Shown: piece after piece, positions 53,858 to 62,681 of the stretch
Layout: each line of letters opens with the position of its first letter
Numbering within the stretch: the stretch's first letter is position 1
DNA from: Novimethylophilus kurashikiensis
GTDB taxonomy: Bacteria > Pseudomonadota > Gammaproteobacteria > Burkholderiales > Methylophilaceae
Reading direction: 5' to 3'
Assembly: GCF_003112435.1 (NCBI RefSeq)
Contig: NZ_BDOQ01000002.1
Location: 1-64,000 of the forward strand
Length of the DNA stretch: 64,000 bases
Made by a program: the position numbers and the translations under genes
The notes under the pieces: model-generated
Database searches by the model: none
What the model was told of the DNA's origin: nothing
What the model saw: only the letters and a program-made list of their open reading frames with translations

Positions 53858-55630
53858 TTACTTCTGCCACGTATCCCGCAAGGTCACTGCCCGGTTGAAG
53901 ACCGGCTTGCCAGGCTGGCTGTCCTTGCCGTCGACGACGAAGTAGCCGTGGCGCTCGAACTGGAACTTGGTGTCGGGCGCGGCATTGGCGAGATCGGGTT
54001 CGACCCATGCGTTGACGATGCTACGGCTGGCTGGGTTGAGCGAATCGAGGAAGTTGCGGCCGCCGGCATCGGGATGTGCTTCGGTGAACAGACGGTCGTA
54101 CAGGCGCACTTCGGCTTGCAGGCCTTCGCTGGCGGAAACCCAGGTGATCACGCCCTTGACCTTGACGCTGTCGGCCCCAGGCGTGCCGCTCTTGGTGTCA
54201 GGCACGATCTCGGCCAGCACGGCGGTGATATTGCCGTCGGCGTCCTTCTCGCAGCCGGTGCATTGGATGACATAGCCGTACTTGAGGCGCGCCATGTTGC
54301 CGGGGTAGAGGCGGTGATAGCCCTTGGGCGGCGTTTCCATGAAGTCTTCACGCTCGATGTAGACCTCGGACGTGAGGTTGAAATGGCGCTTGCCCATCTC
54401 TTCGTGATGCGGATGAACGGGGGCGCTGCAAGGCTCGGCATGATTGGCGCCGAACAATGCATCCCAGTTGGTGAGCTTGAGCTTGACCGGATCGAGCACG
54501 GCCATGGCTCGGGCGGCCTTGCCTTCGAGGTCGTCGCGCAGCGCGCCTTCCAGGGTGCTGTAATCGATCCAGGAATCGGCCTTGGAGACGCCGATGCGCT
54601 CGGCGAAGAGTTGCAGCGATTCCGGCGTGTAGCCGCGGCGACGCAGGCCGACAATGGTCGGCATGCGCGGGTCGTCCCAGCCATCGACGAAGTTTTCCGT
54701 CACCAACTGCATCAGCTTGCGCTTGCTGGTGATGACATAGGTCAGGTTGAGGCGGGCGAATTCGTACTGCTTGGGCAGTGGGTTCGCCAGCAAGCCACCT
54801 TCTGCAAGTCGCTCCAGCACCCAGTCGTAGAACGGGCGCTGGTCTTCGAATTCCAGCGTGCAGATGGAGTGCGTGATTCCCTCGAGCGCATCTTCGACCG
54901 GATGGGCGAAGGTGTACATCGGGTAAATGCACCATTTGTCGCCGGTGTTGTGGTGCGTGGCGTGCTTGATGCGGTAAATGGCCGGGTCGCGCATGTTGAT
55001 GTTGGGCGAGGCCATGTCGATCTTGGCGCGCAGGATCATTGCGCCGTCCGGATGCTTGCCGTCGCGCATTTCGCGGAACAAGGCCAGGCTTTCATCGGCG
55101 GGACGGTCGCGCCAGGGCGAATTCTTGCCCGGCTCGGTCAGGGTGCCACGATTGGCACGCATTTCCTCGGCCGTTTGCTGGTCGACGTAGGCATGACCGG
55201 CCGTGATGAGGTACTCGGCGGCGCGGTACATGAAATCGAAATAGTTGCTGGCGTAATAGAGGTGCGATGCGCCGAACGCATCCCAGCCGAAGCCCAGCCA
55301 TTTCACCGCATCGGTGATGCTGTCGACGTATTCCTGTTCTTCCTTCTCAGGGTTGGTATCGTCGAAACGCATATGGCAAACGCCGCCGTAATCGCGCGCC
55401 AGGCCGAAGTTGAGGCAGATGCTCTTGGCGTGGCCGATGTGCAAGTAGCCATTAGGCTCGGGCGGAAAACGCGTGCGGATCTTGGCCGGATCGGGTTCGC
55501 CTGCGGCATGATGCTCGGCATCGCCCGGTGTCCTGCCCCAGTGACGGCTGACATAGGTGCCTTGGGCGAGGTCGCGCTCAACGATTTGACGCAAAAAATT
55601 GGAAGCAGGAGTGTGATTGGTGTCGGACAT
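53858..55630 (-). CDS. glnS: Glutaminyl-tRNA synthetase
   Basis: This 590-residue class I synthetase has TRFPPEPNGYLHIGHAKSICL (HIGH motif), the KMSKS equivalent in YVITSKRKL, DGWDDPRMPTIVGLRRRGYTPE, and the C-terminal anticodon-binding beta-barrels. Length and sequence are normal for a bacterial GlnRS. The ATG is followed by a polar N-terminus. It heads a minus-strand group and is divergent from birA across about 85 bp. Confidence 0.98.
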   Translation of the reverse strand: MSDTNHTPASNFLRQIVERDLAQGTYVSRHWGRTPGDAEHHAAGEPDPAKIRTRFPPEPNGYLHIGHAKSICLNFGLARDYGGVCHMRFDDTNPEKEEQEYVDSITDAVKWLGFGWDAFGASHLYYASNYFDFMYRAAEYLITAGHAYVDQQTAEEMRANRGTLTEPGKNSPWRDRPADESLALFREMRDGKHPDGAMILRAKIDMASPNINMRDPAIYRIKHATHHNTGDKWCIYPMYTFAHPVEDALEGITHSICTLEFEDQRPFYDWVLERLAEGGLLANPLPKQYEFARLNLTYVITSKRKLMQLVTENFVDGWDDPRMPTIVGLRRRGYTPESLQLFAERIGVSKADSWIDYSTLEGALRDDLEGKAARAMAVLDPVKLKLTNWDALFGANHAEPCSAPVHPHHEEMGKRHFNLTSEVYIEREDFMETPPKGYHRLYPGNMARLKYGYVIQCTGCEKDADGNITAVLAEIVPDTKSGTPGADSVKVKGVITWVSASEGLQAEVRLYDRLFTEAHPDAGGRNFLDSLNPASRSIVNAWVEPDLANAAPDTKFQFERHGYFVVDGKDSQPGKPVFNRAVTLRDTWQK

Positions 55631-55715
55631 GTTGTTCGGTGTCGGTTGTATTTCCCTATATTTTACACTGCCGCAGGCGACCGGGGATTGCGGAAGCCTG
55701 TGCTAATATTGGGTC

Positions 55716-56693
55716 GTGCCTCAATACCTCTTTCCCATCCTTCGCCTGCTCGCCGACGGTCGCTTTCGATCCGGCGAAGAACTGGCCAGCCACTTCGGCG
55801 TCACCCGAGCTACCGTTTGGAACGCGGTGAAACACGCCGAGACTCTGGGCGTCACCATTTATTCCGTCCGTGGCAAGGGATATCGCCTGCCTCAGGCAGT
55901 GGATTTTCTCGACCGCGAGGTCGTGCAAACTGGGCTCAACGGCCATTCTCAGCGATTTTTGCTGGAAGTTCACGACTTGGTTGATTCCACCAATACCCGA
56001 TTGACGCGTGCCGCTGCCGAAGGCGCGCCCAGCGGTACTTGCGTCGCCGCCGAGTTGCAGGAAGGTGGGCGAGGACGGCGAGGGCGTACCTGGGTTTCAG
56101 CCTTGGGTGCGGGACTGACGTTCTCGCTCCTGTGGCGGTTTAGCCAGGGCGCAGCGGGATTAAGCGGGCTGAGCCTGGCCGTGGGTGTGGGGCTTGGACG
56201 AGCGCTGAAGGAGGCAGGGGCCAAGGATGTTGCCCTCAAATGGCCGAACGACGTGCTGCATCGGCACCGTAAGCTTGCGGGCATCCTGATCGAATTACAA
56301 GGCGAAATGCTGGGGCCGAGCGCGGCGATTATCGGCATCGGTCTCAATGTACGATTGCCAGAAGGGGCTGCCGCTGCCATCGGTCAGCCGGTCGCCGACC
56401 TGTCCGGCATTCTTCCTGGGCAGATCAATCGCAGTCAGTTACTGGCCTTGCTGCTGCGTCATCTAGGCGATGTGTTAAGCGAATTCGAACGTGACGGATT
56501 CAATGCCTTGCGCGAGGAATGGGTGGCACAGCACGCGTATCACGGCAAGCTGGTCAATCTGATTTTGCCTGACGGTTCCAGCCGCGAGGCGACCGTGCTG
56601 GGTGTGGCCGAGGACGGCACATTGCTGGCCGAAGCGGGCGAAGGTTTGCAACGCTTCTCTTCGGCAGAAATAAGCCTGCGCGGAGTCGCCTGA
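55716..56693 (+). CDS. birA: Bifunctional biotin-protein ligase / biotin repressor BirA
   Basis: This 325-residue protein starts from GTG. An N-terminal winged helix (FRSGEELASHFGVTRATVWNAV, residues 18-40) can repress biotin genes, followed by the ligase core with GRGRRG (118-123) and KWPND (175-179), and a C-terminal SH3-like domain. BirA attaches biotin to carboxyl-carrier proteins. No ribosome site is obvious. The stop overlaps the coaX start (TGATG), so the genes are coupled. Confidence 0.96.
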   Translation: MPQYLFPILRLLADGRFRSGEELASHFGVTRATVWNAVKHAETLGVTIYSVRGKGYRLPQAVDFLDREVVQTGLNGHSQRFLLEVHDLVDSTNTRLTRAAAEGAPSGTCVAAELQEGGRGRRGRTWVSALGAGLTFSLLWRFSQGAAGLSGLSLAVGVGLGRALKEAGAKDVALKWPNDVLHRHRKLAGILIELQGEMLGPSAAIIGIGLNVRLPEGAAAAIGQPVADLSGILPGQINRSQLLALLLRHLGDVLSEFERDGFNALREEWVAQHAYHGKLVNLILPDGSSREATVLGVAEDGTLLAEAGEGLQRFSSAEISLRGVA

Positions 56694-57421
56694 TGCTGCT
56701 TGCGGTAGACGCCGGCAATACCCGCGTCAAATGGGGGGTACACGACGGCACCCAATGGCTGGCACAGGGCGCCATCGTTCATCGCGAAATCCCTGCACTG
56801 GCCGCCCTGTGGCAAGCTTATTCGATCTCCCAGACTATTCTCTCCAATGTTGCTGGTGTGGAAGTGCAGGCTGCCTTGGAAGCCCTATTGGCGCCGCTGA
56901 ACGTCGTGCAGAATTGGGTTCAGTCTTCCGCGCAATGTTGCGGTGTACGAAACGGCTACTCGGTGCCAGAGCAATTGGGTACTGATCGCTGGGCGGCGTT
57001 GATCGCCGCATGGCAGCAGGAGCACAGTGCTTGTGTGGTTGCCAGTGTAGGCACCGCCCTCACGGTGGATGCCTTGTCCTCGCAAGGCGAGTTTCTGGGC
57101 GGTTATATTGTTCCCGGTTTGACTTTGATGAAGCGAGCATTGCTGGCTAATACCGCTGGCGTGGCCGAGACCGAAGGCAACATGAATGTTTTTCCGAATT
57201 CCACAGGCGAAGCTGTCGAGAGTGGCGCCATAGCGGCCTTGGCGGGCAGTATTGAGAGTATGTGCCGCAATCTGGCCGAACGCGAAGGCGTTACTCCCGC
57301 TCTTTTGTTGACAGGCGGCGATGCGCTGAGCCTCCAGCCAGCGTTGTCCAGCCATGCCGTGATCGTGGATAATCTAGTGCTTGATGGCTTGGTGCGGATG
57401 GCGAAGGAAATAGCGCGATGA
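56693..57421 (+). CDS. coaX: Type III pantothenate kinase
   Basis: This 242-residue enzyme phosphorylates pantothenate, the first step of coenzyme A synthesis. ASKHA-fold motifs are VDAGNTRVKWG, the pantothenate-site GTDRWAALIAA, and SVGTALTVDAL followed by GGYIVPGLTLM. Its start overlaps birA by one base and its end overlaps the SPOR gene by four (ATGA), typical of the birA-coaX-SPOR order in betaproteobacteria. Confidence 0.96.
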   Translation: MLLAVDAGNTRVKWGVHDGTQWLAQGAIVHREIPALAALWQAYSISQTILSNVAGVEVQAALEALLAPLNVVQNWVQSSAQCCGVRNGYSVPEQLGTDRWAALIAAWQQEHSACVVASVGTALTVDALSSQGEFLGGYIVPGLTLMKRALLANTAGVAETEGNMNVFPNSTGEAVESGAIAALAGSIESMCRNLAEREGVTPALLLTGGDALSLQPALSSHAVIVDNLVLDGLVRMAKEIAR

Positions 57422-58107
57422 AGTGGCTGGTGTGGGGATTGCTGTTGTTGAACGTGGCGGTGTTCGGGGTTTTCAAGCTCACCGAAGGTCATACGACGAG
57501 CAGTGAGCCGTTGACCGGGCATGAACCCATCGCCCCCGAAAAAATCAAAATGCTCACCCCGGATGAATTGAATGCCTTGCCCAAGAAGGCCGCGTCTCCG
57601 GCCGATCAGCCTCAGTTGGCGCCAATATCGACCACTGCACCGGCAGCAGTCGCATGTTACGAGTGGGGTGGTTTTCCGGTTTCTGAAGTAATGCGCGCCA
57701 AAGCAGCATTAGATACCTTGGGGCTGCAAGCACAGCCGCGTCAATTGGTGCCCCACGAAGGTACGCGTTTCTGGGTGTATGTGCCGCCTCGGCACACCCA
57801 GGAAGAAGCCCAGGCCAAGGTGGACGAACTAAAGGCCCTAGGTGTTACCGATACCTTTATCGTCAAGGAAGTGCCTTGGCGCTATGCGATTTCGTTGGGA
57901 ATGTTCAAGGATGAGGCTCTCGCTAATAAATTCCTCGAAAGCTTGCGCCAGCGCGGCGTAAAGTCGGCAGTAAAGGGGTTGAAGGGGCACGATGGCGAGA
58001 TGACCAGTTATGTATTGAGTCATGTTTCGCTGAGTCAGGACGACCTTGCCAGCAAGCTCCAGCCGGGTTTTCCGGGAATCGAATTGAAGCAAGTCAGTTG
58101 CCAATAG
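57418..58107 (+). CDS. SPOR-domain protein
   Basis: This 229-residue protein has an N-terminal anchor helix (WLVWGLLLLNVAVFGVFKL), a Pro/Ala-rich linker, and a C-terminal SPOR-like domain (residues about 75-160) with FPVSEVMRAKAALDTLG and RFWVYVPPRHTQEEAQAKVDELKALG. SPOR domains bind denuded peptidoglycan at the septum. An additional ~60-residue tail follows. It overlaps coaX by four bases and is followed 8 bp later by a small cationic ORF. Confidence 0.82.
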   Translation: MKWLVWGLLLLNVAVFGVFKLTEGHTTSSEPLTGHEPIAPEKIKMLTPDELNALPKKAASPADQPQLAPISTTAPAAVACYEWGGFPVSEVMRAKAALDTLGLQAQPRQLVPHEGTRFWVYVPPRHTQEEAQAKVDELKALGVTDTFIVKEVPWRYAISLGMFKDEALANKFLESLRQRGVKSAVKGLKGHDGEMTSYVLSHVSLSQDDLASKLQPGFPGIELKQVSCQ

Positions 58108-58115
58108 GAGGCAAA

Positions 58116-58259
58116 ATGGGCATTATCAGCGGCGCTTTGAAAAACGCGGCCAAGAAAGCGCTCCTCGTGGCGCTGGTCTACGGCGGAAAGAAAGTTGCTA
58201 GCAAAATTGCAGGCAAGGTGATGAAATCCGCCACCGATAAGAAAAAAAGCGAGCTGTAA
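58116..58259 (+). CDS. Small cationic amphipathic protein (47 residues)
   Basis: A 47-residue ORF, too short for routine gene finding, has an ideal ribosome site (AGGAGG, 5-6 bases before the ATG) and lies 8 bp after the SPOR gene. The sequence is rich in Lys/Ala and alternates charged and small residues: MGIISGALKNAAKKALLVAL, then YGGKKVASKIAGKVMK. It looks like an amphipathic helix, with a net positive charge. I do not recognise a family. Translation is plausible, since the start context is strong, but there is no second line of evidence. Confidence 0.55.
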   Translation: MGIISGALKNAAKKALLVALVYGGKKVASKIAGKVMKSATDKKKSEL

Positions 58260-58327
58260 TCGCTGGGGCTATCAATTTAAGGTTCTGGTCTGCGGAATTT
58301 TATGTTACGGTAGCAGAGTCGCCTTCC

Positions 58328-58348
58328 AAGCCCGTCCTGACGGGCTTT
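58328..58348 (+). terminator. Short hairpin upstream of hupB
   Basis: AAGCCCGTC and GACGGGCTT form a perfect inverted repeat with a 2-base spacer (about 4-base effective loop), followed by only three T. It lies 58-78 bases before the hupB ATG, so it is either a terminator for the coaX/SPOR operon or part of the hupB leader. Confidence 0.5.
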
Positions 58349-58405
58349 GGCGGGTTATAACTATCCACTAACCACTGATTCAATTTTGAAGAGAGGACTA
58401 TAATT

Positions 58406-58684
58406 ATGAATAAAACCGAACTGATCGACGCTATTTCCGCCAAGGTGAATGGTGTGAGCAAGGCAAGCGTTGCTGCTGTGGTCGATGCTACCGTGGCTAC
58501 CATCTCCGACGCACTGAAGAGCGGCGACAAGGTTCAGCTGATTGGTTTCGGCACGTTCGAAACCCGCGCGCGCGCTGCACGTGAAGGCCGCAACCCCAAG
58601 ACCGGCGAAAAGCTCAAGATTGCTGCTTCCAAGACCCCGGCTTTCTCCGCTGGCAAGGCCCTGAAGGATGCTGTGAACAAGTAA
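58406..58684 (+). CDS. hupB: HU-family nucleoid protein (HU-beta-like)
   Basis: The 92-residue protein [20 protein letters not shown] has the HU/IHF fold, with the DNA-arm motif [20 protein letters not shown] and dimer core [18 protein letters not shown]. Length, sequence and the terminator at 58708-58732 are typical. HU bends DNA and organises the nucleoid. Confidence 0.96.
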   Translation: MNKTELIDAISAKVNGVSKASVAAVVDATVATISDALKSGDKVQLIGFGTFETRARAAREGRNPKTGEKLKIAASKTPAFSAGKALKDAVNK

Positions 58685-58707
58685 TTTCCGAGTTTTCGGG
58701 AATACAG

Positions 58708-58732
58708 AAAAGGCCGGAATTCCGGCCTTTTT
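58708..58732 (+). terminator. Intrinsic terminator of hupB
   Basis: AAAAGGCCGG and CCGGCCTTTT form a perfect stem around AATT, flanked by A and T runs. It starts 23 bases after the hupB stop codon. Confidence 0.92.
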
Positions 58733-58788
58733 CATTTTGTGCGACGGGGTGTCGCTAGCGCAGGCGACATATCGAGAACAGGCGAGAA

Positions 58789-60357
58789 TTATTTGCTGCC
58801 GGCCTTGATCCCGAAGAACTCATAGATGCGCGAAAGCACATCCTGATGCTGCTGCGCCATTTGAGAAACCCGCGTGTCGTCGTCGATCATCTGTTGCAGG
58901 CTATCCAGCCCGTAGCGACGCGATACCAGTATTTTGGAGATTTCCTCCGCCATTTCCGGCCGATGTTCCAGCACTTCCTGGAACGAGGCTTTGTCCAGTT
59001 GATAACACTCCACGTCGGTGGCGGCAATCACGGTGGCCGTGCGGGGAGCCCCCATCATTAGGCCCATTTCCCCAAAGAAGTTACCCGGGTGCAAGGTGTT
59101 GAGCTTGCGCCTTTCCTGTCCCGGCGTTTCGAGATAAACGTCTGCCTCGCCATCAGTCAGCATGTAAAGCCAATGGGCTACGGCGCCTTGACGCGTGATG
59201 ATGTCGCCCTTGGCGAAGGGCGCATACTTGAGCTTTTCCGCAATCGTGCGTAGTTCGTCGGCGTGCAGGCTGTTGAATAGCTCCACCTTGTGCAGCGCAT
59301 CGATGCGCTCTTGCAGTCGACGGATATGGCGCGCCTGTTCATGCTTTTCCGTCTCGGTAATCATATGGATACTGTGTTCGGGCACGGCGAGGCGGATGTC
59401 TGCGCGTTGCAGGGCGGCGTAGATGTGGTCACGGACCTCCGAATCGGTCGGATCGTCCAGCTGTAGGTCGGTGAGCCAGTAGCGAACCGCATAGCGGCCG
59501 TAGCTGTCGGTGAAATCCATCAGCACGCAGTTGGGCTCAGGCGACTTGGATACATTGGGAATGTCCGCGCTGCGAATGGCCTTTTGAACGGTTTCGATCA
59601 CGCGCGAAGGCGAAACCTGGTAGCCGACGTTGAACCAGACCCAGCGTCGCCATTGCACTTCGCGGTCGCTGTAGCGGCCCAATACGGCGAACTTGCCGCG
59701 CATGAGCTGGCTGTTCGGCACGATCACGGTTTCCCAGTTGCGCGTCTCGATGGCGGTATAGCGCCAGCGGATATCCACGACCTTGCCGACGATGTCGTCC
59801 ACCTTGATCCAGTCGCCGATCTGAATGGAATTGTCGAATTGGAGCGAGAGGCCGCCCAGAATATTGCCCAGCGTATCCTGCATCGAGAACGCGAGCACGG
59901 CGGTGATGACGGCTGAGGTGGTGACGATGCCGGAGAGATCCAGTCCCGCGGTATGCAGTCGGACAAAGCCCCACGCAATGTAGGCGAGGAAAACAATGAT
60001 GTCTTCTAAGATGCGCGGAGGTGTGAGGTGCACTAGAGGCGGCAGCATGCGGAAGATGAACATGCCGAAAATACGAATGACGGCCAAGCCTTCGAGAATG
60101 CGAAAGGCTTCGTGCAAGCCTTCCGCCATGGCAGGAAATCCCCGTGTGGAAACGAAACCGGCGCCTAGCTGGCCGATCAGGCCGAACGCGAGCATGAGCA
60201 GGGTGGAGAACAGTGAGCGGCGGTCGCTCGGTCGATAATGCAGCATCAGTAACGACAGCGCCGCGACCAGCAGCAATAAGCTGCCCAAGCCGTCGTGCCA
60301 GGCAAAACGGCTGGCGGTATCCCATGAATCTAATGCGTCAGTAATCAGGTTTCCCAT
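58789..60357 (-). CDS. MscS-type channel with cyclic-nucleotide-binding domain
   Basis: This 522-residue inner-membrane protein has about five helices in the first 170 residues, an MscS beta domain with SAVITAVLAFSMQDTLGNILGGL and DWIKVDDIVGKVVDIRWRYT, then a C-terminal cyclic-nucleotide-binding domain (about 365-490). The CNBD phosphate-binding cassette FFGEMGLMMGAPRTATV keeps the key Glu and Arg, so cAMP or cGMP binding is plausible. The combination matches bacterial cyclic-nucleotide-gated MscS-like channels (bCNG). It is convergent with hupB and divergent from pqqA. Confidence 0.87.
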   Translation of the reverse strand: MGNLITDALDSWDTASRFAWHDGLGSLLLLVAALSLLMLHYRPSDRRSLFSTLLMLAFGLIGQLGAGFVSTRGFPAMAEGLHEAFRILEGLAVIRIFGMFIFRMLPPLVHLTPPRILEDIIVFLAYIAWGFVRLHTAGLDLSGIVTTSAVITAVLAFSMQDTLGNILGGLSLQFDNSIQIGDWIKVDDIVGKVVDIRWRYTAIETRNWETVIVPNSQLMRGKFAVLGRYSDREVQWRRWVWFNVGYQVSPSRVIETVQKAIRSADIPNVSKSPEPNCVLMDFTDSYGRYAVRYWLTDLQLDDPTDSEVRDHIYAALQRADIRLAVPEHSIHMITETEKHEQARHIRRLQERIDALHKVELFNSLHADELRTIAEKLKYAPFAKGDIITRQGAVAHWLYMLTDGEADVYLETPGQERRKLNTLHPGNFFGEMGLMMGAPRTATVIAATDVECYQLDKASFQEVLEHRPEMAEEISKILVSRRYGLDSLQQMIDDDTRVSQMAQQHQDVLSRIYEFFGIKAGSK

Positions 60358-60521
60358 AAGGGGATTCTACGTTCAAAACGGCCGTGATGGCCATCTCATG
60401 AAAATCATGAGGAAAGATTCCATGTTTTGGCGCTGTATCGGAACGGCCCGTGAAGCCACAATGCATCCCGAACGTTACATAGCGTTCATTTCATTAAACA
60501 GTAATTAAAAGGAGAGAAATT

Positions 60522-60593
60522 ATGTGGACCAAGCCTGAAGTTACCGAAATGCGTTTCGGCTTTGAAGTTACCATGTACGTTTGCAACCGCTAA
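60522..60593 (+). CDS. pqqA: PQQ precursor peptide PqqA (23 residues)
   Basis: The peptide [20 protein letters not shown] (20 of 23 residues) contains the conserved Glu15 and Tyr19 (E-V-T-M-Y), which PqqE joins and which become the core of pyrroloquinoline quinone. GGAGAG is upstream of the ATG. It is the first gene of pqqABCDE, with a hairpin before pqqB. It is too short for routine ORF lists. Confidence 0.96.
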   Translation: MWTKPEVTEMRFGFEVTMYVCNR

Positions 60594-60640
60594 TCGCTGT
60601 TGCTGACCGTATAACATCCCGGCTTAGCCGGTGATGGATG

Positions 60641-60698
60641 GGCTGCCCGCAAGGGCAGCCTGTCATCGAATCTCCCGCGGCGCTCGGGCGCCTTTTTT
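60641..60698 (+). terminator. Hairpins between pqqA and pqqB (partial terminator)
   Basis: A perfect 8-bp stem GGCTGCCC/GGGCAGCC with a GCAA tetraloop lies at 60641-60660. A second stem GGCGC/GCGCC, loop TCGG, is at 60679-60692 and is followed by six T (60693-60698). This is an intrinsic terminator design within the operon. It would reduce pqqBCDE transcription relative to pqqA, as expected if the peptide is made in excess. Confidence 0.85.
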
Positions 60699-60727
60699 AC
60701 ACAAGAATTTCCCAGGTTAAGAACAAC

Positions 60728-61642
60728 ATGCTGATACACGTGCTAGGTTCAGGCGCAGGTGGCGGTTTCCCGCAGTGGAACTGCAACTGCCACAACTGTA
60801 GCGGCCTGCGTAAGGGCACCATCAAGGCCCGCGCCCGTACTCAATCGTCCATTGCCGTAAGCGGCGACGGAACCAATTGGGTGCTGTTCAATGCGTCTCC
60901 CGACGTGCTCAAGCAATTCCAGGATTTCCCCGCCATGCAACCGGCCCGCGCGATTCGCGATACCGGCATGGTCGGCATTATTCTGATCGATGCTCAAATC
61001 GATCACACCACCGGCCTGCTGATGCTGCGCGAAGGCACGGTCAAGCGTGAAATTTACTGTACGGATGTCGTCAAGGGCGACCTCACCAGCGGAAATCCGC
61101 TGATGAACATCCTCGGCCATTATTGCGGCGTCAACCACCATCCTGTGCCGACTGACGGCACCACGTTCGAGATTCCCGGCGCCGCCAATCTTAAATTCAC
61201 TGCCGTCGCGCTGAAGAGCGCAGCGCCGCCGTATTCCCCGCACCGCCACGACCCGCATCCGGGCGACACCATCGGCGTGCTGGTGGAAGATACCCGTAAC
61301 GGCAAGAAACTGTTCTACGCGCCGGGTCTGGGCGAGATCGAGCCGCATTTGCCGCCCTTGTTCGAGCAAGCAGACTGCATCATGGTCGATGGCACGTTCT
61401 GGACCAATACCGAAATGATCGATCTTGGCCTGATGACCAAGACCGCCCGCGATATCGGTCACCTGCCTCAATCGGGGCCTGGAGGCATGATGGAAGTATT
61501 GTCCGCATATCCCAAGGCGCGGCGCGTCCTGATTCACATCAACAACACCAATCCCATCCTCAACGAAGAATCGCCCGAGCGCCGCCAACTGGAAGCGACC
61601 GGCATCGAAGTTTCGTATGACGGCATGGAAATCACCCTGTAA
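60728..61642 (+). CDS. pqqB: PqqB, metallo-beta-lactamase-fold PQQ biosynthesis protein
   Basis: This 304-residue protein starts MLIHVLGSGAGGGFPQWNCN and has cysteines C19, C21 and C24, which ligate zinc in this family, and LIDAQIDHTTGLLMLREG in place of a classical HxHxDH. PqqB is a hydroxylase that acts on the Tyr-Glu intermediate. The frame opens earlier at 60638, but the ATG at 60728 is the expected family start. pqqC follows after 18 bp. Confidence 0.95.
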   Translation: MLIHVLGSGAGGGFPQWNCNCHNCSGLRKGTIKARARTQSSIAVSGDGTNWVLFNASPDVLKQFQDFPAMQPARAIRDTGMVGIILIDAQIDHTTGLLMLREGTVKREIYCTDVVKGDLTSGNPLMNILGHYCGVNHHPVPTDGTTFEIPGAANLKFTAVALKSAAPPYSPHRHDPHPGDTIGVLVEDTRNGKKLFYAPGLGEIEPHLPPLFEQADCIMVDGTFWTNTEMIDLGLMTKTARDIGHLPQSGPGGMMEVLSAYPKARRVLIHINNTNPILNEESPERRQLEATGIEVSYDGMEITL

Positions 61643-61660
61643 TTGAGGAGCTAGAGAGAA

Positions 61661-62416
61661 ATGAGCGACACCCAAGTCTGGAGCCGTGAAGAATTCGAAG
61701 CCAAGCTGCGCGAGCGCGGCCGTGGATACCACATCCACCATCCGTTCCATGTGCTGATGTATGAAGGCAAGCTGAATCAGCAACAGATTCAGTGCTGGGT
61801 GGCGAACCGTTACTACTACCAGATCGCTATTCCAATCAAGGATGCGGCGATCCTCTCCAACTGTCCGGATATCGACGTGCGTCGCGGCTGGATTCAGCGT
61901 ATTTTCGACCACGACGGCAGCGGCCCGATCAACGAAGGCGGCAAGGGCGGTATCGAAGCCTGGCTGCAACTGGGCGAAGCGGTCGGCCTGAAGCGTGAAG
62001 ATGTGCAATCGCTCAAGCTGGTTTCTCCTGCGGCCAAGTTCGCTGTCGATGCCTATATCAACTTTGCCCGGCAACGCCCGTGGCAAGAGTCGGTTTGCTC
62101 ATCTCTCACCGAATTGTTCGCACCGCATATTCACCAACAGCGGATTGACGCCTGGCCTGAGAAGTACCCATGGATCAAGTCTGACGGCTTGCAGTATTTC
62201 CGCAATCGCTTGACCCAAGCCCGTCGCGATGTGAAGCAGGGGTTGGACATCACGCTGGATTACTTCGGCAAATCTCGCGAGATGCAGGAGCGTGCTTGCG
62301 AAATCCTGCAGTTCAAGTTGGACGTGCTGTGGGCTTTGGCCGACGCCATTATGCTGCAGTGCTGCGATGTGAAAATTGAAAACGGTGTGCAATATGTCCG
62401 ACAAGATCAAGTCTGA
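61661..62416 (+). CDS. pqqC: PqqC, pyrroloquinoline-quinone synthase
   Basis: This 251-residue cofactorless oxidase carries out the last step, cyclising and oxidising the intermediate to PQQ. The active-site region is recognisable: [34 protein letters not shown] and [19 protein letters not shown]-type segments ([12 protein letters not shown] here). AGGAG is upstream of the ATG. The gene overlaps pqqD by 23 bp. Confidence 0.96.
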   Translation: MSDTQVWSREEFEAKLRERGRGYHIHHPFHVLMYEGKLNQQQIQCWVANRYYYQIAIPIKDAAILSNCPDIDVRRGWIQRIFDHDGSGPINEGGKGGIEAWLQLGEAVGLKREDVQSLKLVSPAAKFAVDAYINFARQRPWQESVCSSLTELFAPHIHQQRIDAWPEKYPWIKSDGLQYFRNRLTQARRDVKQGLDITLDYFGKSREMQERACEILQFKLDVLWALADAIMLQCCDVKIENGVQYVRQDQV

Positions 62417-62681
62417 CGACGTATTCGGCTTGGCGCGTCATTATCGTTTCCAATGGGAGGAGGCGCAGGGCTGTTACGTCCTGCTCTTCCCGGAGGGGAT
62501 GATCAAGTTGAACGGTGGGGCGGGAGAAGTGATCAAACGTTTGGACGGCAAGAAAAATGTGGCTGCCGTCGTGGACGAATTGAAAACTGCTTTTCCTGAA
62601 GCACCCGATCTGGAAGCCGACGTAGTGGCGATGATCGAGCTTGCAGCCGACAAAGCCTGGATTGAACGGAAATCGACATGA
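62394..62681 (+). CDS. pqqD: PqqD, PqqA-binding chaperone
   Basis: This 95-residue protein starts [20 protein letters not shown] and contains [20 protein letters not shown], the typical PqqD core that holds the PqqA peptide for PqqE. The ATG at 62394 lies inside the pqqC 3' end. Its stop overlaps the pqqE ATG (ATGA). Confidence 0.95.
   Translation: MSDKIKSDDVFGLARHYRFQWEEAQGCYVLLFPEGMIKLNGGAGEVIKRLDGKKNVAAVVDELKTAFPEAPDLEADVVAMIELAADKAWIERKST

Noticed and set aside
53948-55984. 678-codon open frame on the plus strand opposite glnS, reaching into birA
   Set aside because: It mirrors a highly constrained synthetase gene, has no ribosome site or recognisable domain, and ends across birA. It is a codon-bias shadow.
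60749-62086. 445-codon minus-strand frame opposite pqqB/pqqC
   Set aside because: Spans two real genes and has no family features.
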